Virus record (IMG/VR): IMGVR_UViG_3300030406_003188
Coordinates: 1-26,109 of that record
Source: a virus
Reading direction: 5' to 3' (one strand)
Length of the DNA: 26,109 nucleotides
Each line of letters starts with the position of its first letter. The stretch's first letter is position 1. Below, piece by piece: positions 22,613 through 26,109 of this stretch. The translations under genes and the position numbers were made by a program. The notes under the pieces are model-generated. The model was not told the DNA's origin, made no database searches, and worked only from the letters and a program-made list of their open reading frames with translations.

Positions 22613-23124
22613 CGTCTTTCTACTACAAACAATTCTTGCATCTTTGCTCTTTTCATCCAAGTAATTTTAGTAATAGGACATCCTTTTTCTGGTGTAGATG
22701 TGTCCCATACTTTGTTACCTTTGACTACCATGTAATGATTACCTGCAACAACTAGATACCATGTCTTACCACGTTTACCATGTGTTGCTCTAACCCATTG
22801 TCTGAATGTTTGATTAGCTCCATGATTGTCTGACCGATACATCTTGTAACCATATCGTTTCAATGCTCTACGCATTTGACCATTAGACATTCCTTTGATT
22901 TGTGTTTCTTTCTTGGCAGGAATAAACTTCCTTTGACCAGTCCACCAATCTAAACGCATTGTGCCTCTGTTCTTTACATTATGATTTACTTCTTTTAGTA
23001 AGTCCTTTTCTACAATGTCGTATCGCTTACCAGTAAGAACAGTTAATGCAACGGGTCCGCAATATGAGTTGCCTGTTGCACGCTTACTAATCTGTCCTTT
23101 CTTATTGCGAATCACTTTAACCAC
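22609..23124 (-). CDS. C39/papain-like cysteine protease
   Basis: 171 residues, on the opposite strand to the head genes around it. RATGNSYCGPVALTVLTGKR contains the nucleophile (C22, in the SYCGPVA context of C39- and papain-type peptidases). The likely catalytic pair is H130 in VVAGNHYMVVKG and D141 in KVWDTST. The linker is very basic. No signal peptide is visible. It may cleave a viral or host protein, or a cell-wall peptide if released by lysis. The pair with the 89-residue gene has its own promoter and looks like an independently acquired insert. Confidence 0.75.
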   Translation of the reverse strand: MVKVIRNKKGQISKRATGNSYCGPVALTVLTGKRYDIVEKDLLKEVNHNVKNRGTMRLDWWTGQRKFIPAKKETQIKGMSNGQMRRALKRYGYKMYRSDNHGANQTFRQWVRATHGKRGKTWYLVVAGNHYMVVKGNKVWDTSTPEKGCPITKITWMKRAKMQELFVVERR

Positions 23125-23381
23125 TCCTCGAATGGGATAAATGTTTTCTTACCTTTGAGAACTTGTTTGATAACTTTAACTTTTCTAACGTTATGATTGT
23201 AGATTCTTCTCTTATATTCTAAGTTAAGATGTCCAACCTTTACGTATCTAATTTGCCCTTTGTTTGGGCCTCTTTGATATACTGCTACATCTAATACTTT
23301 AGCAAAACGCCATGCGTATTTTGGCTTAAAGTAGTAGACAAACTTGCCGACTAAATCTTTGTATGTCTGACTTTGTGTCAT
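23112..23381 (-). CDS. Hypothetical basic protein, 89 residues
   Basis: Very basic (FVYYFKPKYAWRFAKVLDVA, then RGPNKGQIRYVKVGHLNLEY), with alternating strands that suggest an SH3- or KOW-like barrel. The ATG is ~24 bp from a TATA box and also has AGGAGTG just upstream. It overlaps the protease gene by 13 bases and is its transcription partner. No family recognised. Confidence 0.65.
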   Translation of the reverse strand: MTQSQTYKDLVGKFVYYFKPKYAWRFAKVLDVAVYQRGPNKGQIRYVKVGHLNLEYKRRIYNHNVRKVKVIKQVLKGKKTFIPFEEWLK

Positions 23382-23396
23382 ACACTCCTATAGGCG

Positions 23397-23417
23397 GGTG
23401 CATATAAACCTTTACGG
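23397..23417 (-). promoter_or_regulatory. Promoter of the cysteine protease pair
   Basis: Read on the minus strand: CCGTAAAGGT then TTATATGCACC. TTATATG is centred ~24 bp before the ATG at 23381. The core matches the portal operon promoter (CCGTAAA, 1-3 bases, TTATATG-N-ACC), so the two units may share a regulator. Confidence 0.6.
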
Positions 23418-23422
23418 TGTAA

Positions 23423-23452
23423 AATATACGGAGTTTTGATTTCCTTTATATA
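23423..23452 (+). promoter_or_regulatory. Leaderless promoter of the prohead protease, AATATACGGAGT class
   Basis: AATATACGGAGT (23423-23434), 10 bases, TTTATATA (23445-23452), with the GTG start 25 bp after the TATA centre. The scaffold promoter at 25704-25733 has the same two blocks and the same 10-base gap, 26 of 30 positions identical. No ribosome site precedes the GTG. Confidence 0.75.
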
Positions 23453-23473
23453 TGACATGCTATAATTTGGGCC

Positions 23474-25705
23474 GTGGCAGACGAAAGTAACGCTGGTTGG
23501 AAAATCTACCGACCAGAGTGGTATAATGACAGAATAATGGAGACATATATTTCCGCTCCAGTCGTCGACAAACAGAACGATATGATACCCACAGAGACTA
23601 TCAAAGAAGCTATGGATTTTTACATGCGCTACGGCGTATATTCTTATCGTCACGAAGAGATGCCAATCGGTTTACCTTTGGCTTACAAAATCAAAGATGG
23701 CAAAGTTAAGATTAGAGTTGGCATACACAATAAAATCGGAATGCACGATAAAGTATGGGATGAGATTAAACAATACGGACACACAGGAGCAAGCAGCATA
23801 CGTGGAGAAGCCACGAAACAAGAGAAGGTTTGTCATTCAGAAAACGACTGCCACAATCGTATAAACGAACTTTCTCTTTGGAGCATATCTTGGGTTGGCG
23901 ATAATCCTGCTAACCCAGAGGCCAAGGTCACGGATGTTGCTATGGTCAAATCTAAAAGTGTACAAGTCACTTTAGACGAAGTAGAATCTATGGTAGAAAA
24001 AATCATAGAGCGTAAAAACGGCAAATACTGTTTGTACGCTAAAAAGGACCGAAAGCTTCTGGGCTGCCATGATACTAAGGCTGGAGCTATAAGGCAGGAA
24101 AGGGCCATACAAGCGAGAAGATTCAGTAAATCAGATGTCCTTAATGAAATAGTTACAAAAGTCGAACAGTACAAAATTCCACAAGGAGTAAAAAAAGAAG
24201 CAATCGCAGGTAGAGAACTACGTAAGAAGTTTGGATACGGTGGCGGTAAAGTTACAAAATCTATAAACAATCACTTAATCAACAAACAATATGTATCATA
24301 TAGTATGGCAATGAAGATTCATAAGTACTATAGAAGACATGAAAAGGTAGACCCTAAAGGTAAAAACTTTGACAATAAGAAAAGACCTAGTAAGGGTTTG
24401 ATTATGTGGAAGATGATGGGTGGCGATGCAGGCCATAGCTGGAGTAAGAGTTTACAAGACAAAGTAAAAGCTGCACCTTGTTGGTCTGGGTTTGAGATGG
24501 TAGGATTTAAAAACGAAGGAGGCAAGCGAGTGCCAAATTGTGTACCTGTAAGTAAGAGTAGACATCCACAGACTCCTGCAAAGCCTAGTGAAAGGCGCAC
24601 AGGCAGTACTAGAAATCCAAGAGGTTCAGCAGGCGGACAACGTGGCGGAATCAAACTTAGTGAAGCAAACATAAAAACACTTAAGAATTATATCAAAGAA
24701 CATAACGAAAAAGTAGGTGATGCAAAAGGCAAGAGAGCAAATCTAGGAGCATTAAAAGCTGTATTCCGTAGAGGAGCAGGTGCATTTTCAACAAGTCACA
24801 GACCAAGTGTAAGAAGCCGTGACCAATGGGCGTTAGGCAGAGTCAAAGCATTTTTACGATTACTAAGTTCTGGTAGACCATCTAATCCAAAATATACTAC
24901 AGATTATGATTTGTTACCAAAAGAACATCCTAAATCTACAAAAAAATCTAAAGAAGAAACTGTAAGAGTAAATCCACCTAAAGGTTATCACTGGATGCAG
25001 ACTAGAGAAGGTCCAGTATTGATGGAAGGAGACTACGAGCCACATGATGGTGCAGTAGAGGCGTTTCCATTTACAGTATTAGAAACACATGAAGATGAAA
25101 GAATTATAAAAGCAGAGTATCAAGGTCGCAAAGTAGAGCTTAACAAACCACGCAGGCTGTCTGGAGAAAACAAAAAGTTTGGAGTTTATGTCAAAAACGA
25201 TAAAGGCAACGTAGTGCAAGTTAAGTTTGGCGACCCTAACTTAGACATAAAACGAGATGACCCAGAAAGGCGTAGAAACTTTAGGGCAAGACATAATTGT
25301 TCTAATCCCGGACCTAAACACAAGGCAAGATACTGGTCTTGTAGAATGTGGAGTGCAAAAAATGTATCAGATATACTTGCAAAAAGCAATGAACATATAG
25401 ATGATATAATGCACATAATTAAAAAAAAAGAAGATAAAAAAGTGCCACCGCCAAGTGCGGGCGAAAATCCACCAAAGGCGTGGTTTGATAATTGCAGAAT
25501 GGCTGCACGCAGAATCTCAAATGACAAAGACCCATTTGGCGGACCACGAGGTACAATTAGAGATAATAGGGCATGGTGTTCTGAACTTTGGTACAATCCC
25601 GGTAGGTTTTCACAATCATACAATAAACCTGACGGTTCAAAGGGCAGAACTGACGGTTACAAATTAAGAAGAATGGTTGGTGACGCTAGCTGGCGACCTG
25701 ATTAA
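23474..25705 (+). CDS. Multi-module prohead protease (XkdF-type) with fused capsid-associated domains
   Basis: 743 residues from a leaderless GTG. Residues ~20-160 are the XkdF-type protease: SYRHEEMPIGLPL (H60), VWDEIKQYGHTGASSIRGEA (candidate Ser107/108) and LSLWSISWVGDNPANPEA. ~182-217: KYCLYAKKDRK...AIRQERAIQARR. ~235-325: a domain common in phage proteases, with RRHEKVD, RPSKGLIMWKMMGGDAGHSW. ~335-360: CWSGFEMVGFKN...PNCVPVSKS. ~395-487: a helical module with VFRRGAGAFSTS, RDQWALGRVKAF and TTDYDLLPKEHP. ~565-627: KFGDPNLDIKRDDPERR, RARHNC and ARYWSCRMW. ~660-743: NCRMAARR...RAWCSELWYNPG. Only the first is needed for head maturation; the rest are likely DNA- or capsid-binding modules. Confidence 0.82.
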   Translation: MADESNAGWKIYRPEWYNDRIMETYISAPVVDKQNDMIPTETIKEAMDFYMRYGVYSYRHEEMPIGLPLAYKIKDGKVKIRVGIHNKIGMHDKVWDEIKQYGHTGASSIRGEATKQEKVCHSENDCHNRINELSLWSISWVGDNPANPEAKVTDVAMVKSKSVQVTLDEVESMVEKIIERKNGKYCLYAKKDRKLLGCHDTKAGAIRQERAIQARRFSKSDVLNEIVTKVEQYKIPQGVKKEAIAGRELRKKFGYGGGKVTKSINNHLINKQYVSYSMAMKIHKYYRRHEKVDPKGKNFDNKKRPSKGLIMWKMMGGDAGHSWSKSLQDKVKAAPCWSGFEMVGFKNEGGKRVPNCVPVSKSRHPQTPAKPSERRTGSTRNPRGSAGGQRGGIKLSEANIKTLKNYIKEHNEKVGDAKGKRANLGALKAVFRRGAGAFSTSHRPSVRSRDQWALGRVKAFLRLLSSGRPSNPKYTTDYDLLPKEHPKSTKKSKEETVRVNPPKGYHWMQTREGPVLMEGDYEPHDGAVEAFPFTVLETHEDERIIKAEYQGRKVELNKPRRLSGENKKFGVYVKNDKGNVVQVKFGDPNLDIKRDDPERRRNFRARHNCSNPGPKHKARYWSCRMWSAKNVSDILAKSNEHIDDIMHIIKKKEDKKVPPPSAGENPPKAWFDNCRMAARRISNDKDPFGGPRGTIRDNRAWCSELWYNPGRFSQSYNKPDGSKGRTDGYKLRRMVGDASWRPD

Positions 25706-25733
25706 TATACGGAGTCTGAATTTTCTTTATATA
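25704..25733 (+). promoter_or_regulatory. Leaderless promoter of the scaffold gene, AATATACGGAGT class
   Basis: AATATACGGAGT (25704-25715) and TTTATATA (25726-25733) with a 10-base gap, the ATG lying ~27 bp after the TATA centre. It begins one base before the end of the protease gene's stop codon, so scaffold and later genes can be made at a higher level than the protease. Confidence 0.75.
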
Positions 25734-25756
25734 CTAAGTTCTATAACTGGGGTTTT

Positions 25757-26109
25757 ATGAGCGCATGCAGTTGTGGAGGCACACATGAAGCACCTACCGA
25801 AACAGAAGAGGTAGTAGAGGCTGAAAAAAGTGAAGCCTTAGAAGAGCCAGTTATGGAATCTGACATAGATAAGTCAGAGGAATTATACAAAGACATGGAA
25901 GCCACTCTTGGTAAACTCAAAGAAATCATGGCCTACCTTGAAGAAATGAAAGACGAAAAAATGGACCACGAAGAAAAAGAGGAAGAAGAGAAAGCCGAAC
26001 ACGAAGAAAAGATGGAAGACGAAGAAAAGGCTGAACATGAAGAAGAAGAGGAAGAAGAGGATGAAGAAGAAAAGATGGACCACAAGAAAAAGGACACCAT
26101 TGATGAACT
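25757..26109 (+). CDS. Acidic scaffold-like protein, truncated at the window end
   Basis: 117 residues are visible, with no stop before the edge. After MSACSCGGTHEAPTETEEVV comes a coiled-coil-like stretch (YKDMEATLGKLKEIMAYLEE), then an extremely Glu/Lys-rich low-complexity run to the end. The location right after the protease, the coiled coil and the acidity fit a scaffolding protein or an internal capsid protein. If the window ends are joined, the frame runs for five more codons and stops at 17-19, overlapping the ATG at 16. The CxC and Gly-Gly-His at the start are unusual for a scaffold. Confidence 0.65.
   Translation, partial: MSACSCGGTHEAPTETEEVVEAEKSEALEEPVMESDIDKSEELYKDMEATLGKLKEIMAYLEEMKDEKMDHEEKEEEEKAEHEEKMEDEEKAEHEEEEEEEDEEEKMDHKKKDTIDE

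Noticed and set aside
24328-25623. Minus-strand frames under the prohead protease
   Set aside because: The plus-strand frame encodes clear conserved motifs over the same bases, so these are shadows.
1-26109. CRISPR array, insertion sequence, integrase or att site
   Set aside because: No regularly spaced repeats, no transposase or recombinase motifs and no tRNA-like attachment sequence were seen by eye.

Overview
The window holds most of the genome of a tailed, double-stranded DNA virus (Caudoviricetes, siphovirus-like) that very probably infects an archaeon. The virus assignment rests on a recognisable head and tail set: large terminase, portal, MuF-type minor head protein, HK97-gp10-like protein, XkdF-type prohead protease, acidic scaffold-like protein, connector, tail tube, short tape measure and tail hub. 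The archaeal assignment rests on the promoters. Most transcription units begin with an archaeal TATA box (TTTATATA or TTATATG type) centred about 24-30 bp before the start codon, so the first genes are leaderless or nearly so, while downstream genes often have GGAG-type ribosome sites or ATGA/TAATG overlaps. The DNA is AT-rich. I cannot name the host lineage; no tRNA, rRNA or host gene is present.

Layout. (1) 1-8663, plus strand: connector, neck, tail tube, chaperone-like, tape measure, large tail and tail hub genes. (2) 8671-8818: a long imperfect inverted repeat between two converging transcription units. (3) 10886-8838, minus strand: eight overlapping genes starting with a PD-(D/E)XK nuclease with a C-terminal helical part, followed by seven proteins of 24-77 residues, three with zinc-binding cysteine patterns. 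(4) 10.9-14.6 kb: an unfamiliar module. Four unrecognised minus-strand genes (13685-11484) lie between two hairpin-rich noncoding regions; a repeated element (CGACGATAAA and relatives) occurs six times here and I did not see it elsewhere. (5) 14618-19399, plus strand: one dense operon from a probable small terminase through many microproteins and two more nuclease-like genes to the large terminase. (6) 19460-22612, plus strand: a ribbon-helix-helix protein, portal, MuF protein, zinc protein and gp10-like protein. (7) 23381-22609, minus strand: a two-gene insert with a C39-like cysteine protease. (8) 23474-26109, plus strand: a 743-residue multi-module prohead protease and the start of an acidic scaffold-like gene, each with its own nearly identical promoter.

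The genes suggest this division of labour: terminases and nucleases process and package DNA; portal, MuF protein, protease and scaffold build the head; connector to hub build the tail. The window end (scaffold) and window start (post-capsid genes) are neighbours in the usual order, so the genome is probably circular or circularly permuted. No major capsid protein is recognisable; it may lie in sequence missing at this junction. I also see no polymerase, primase, helicase, integrase or lysis enzyme, so replication would depend on the host or on an unrecognised protein, the best candidates being in the 11.5-13.7 kb module.
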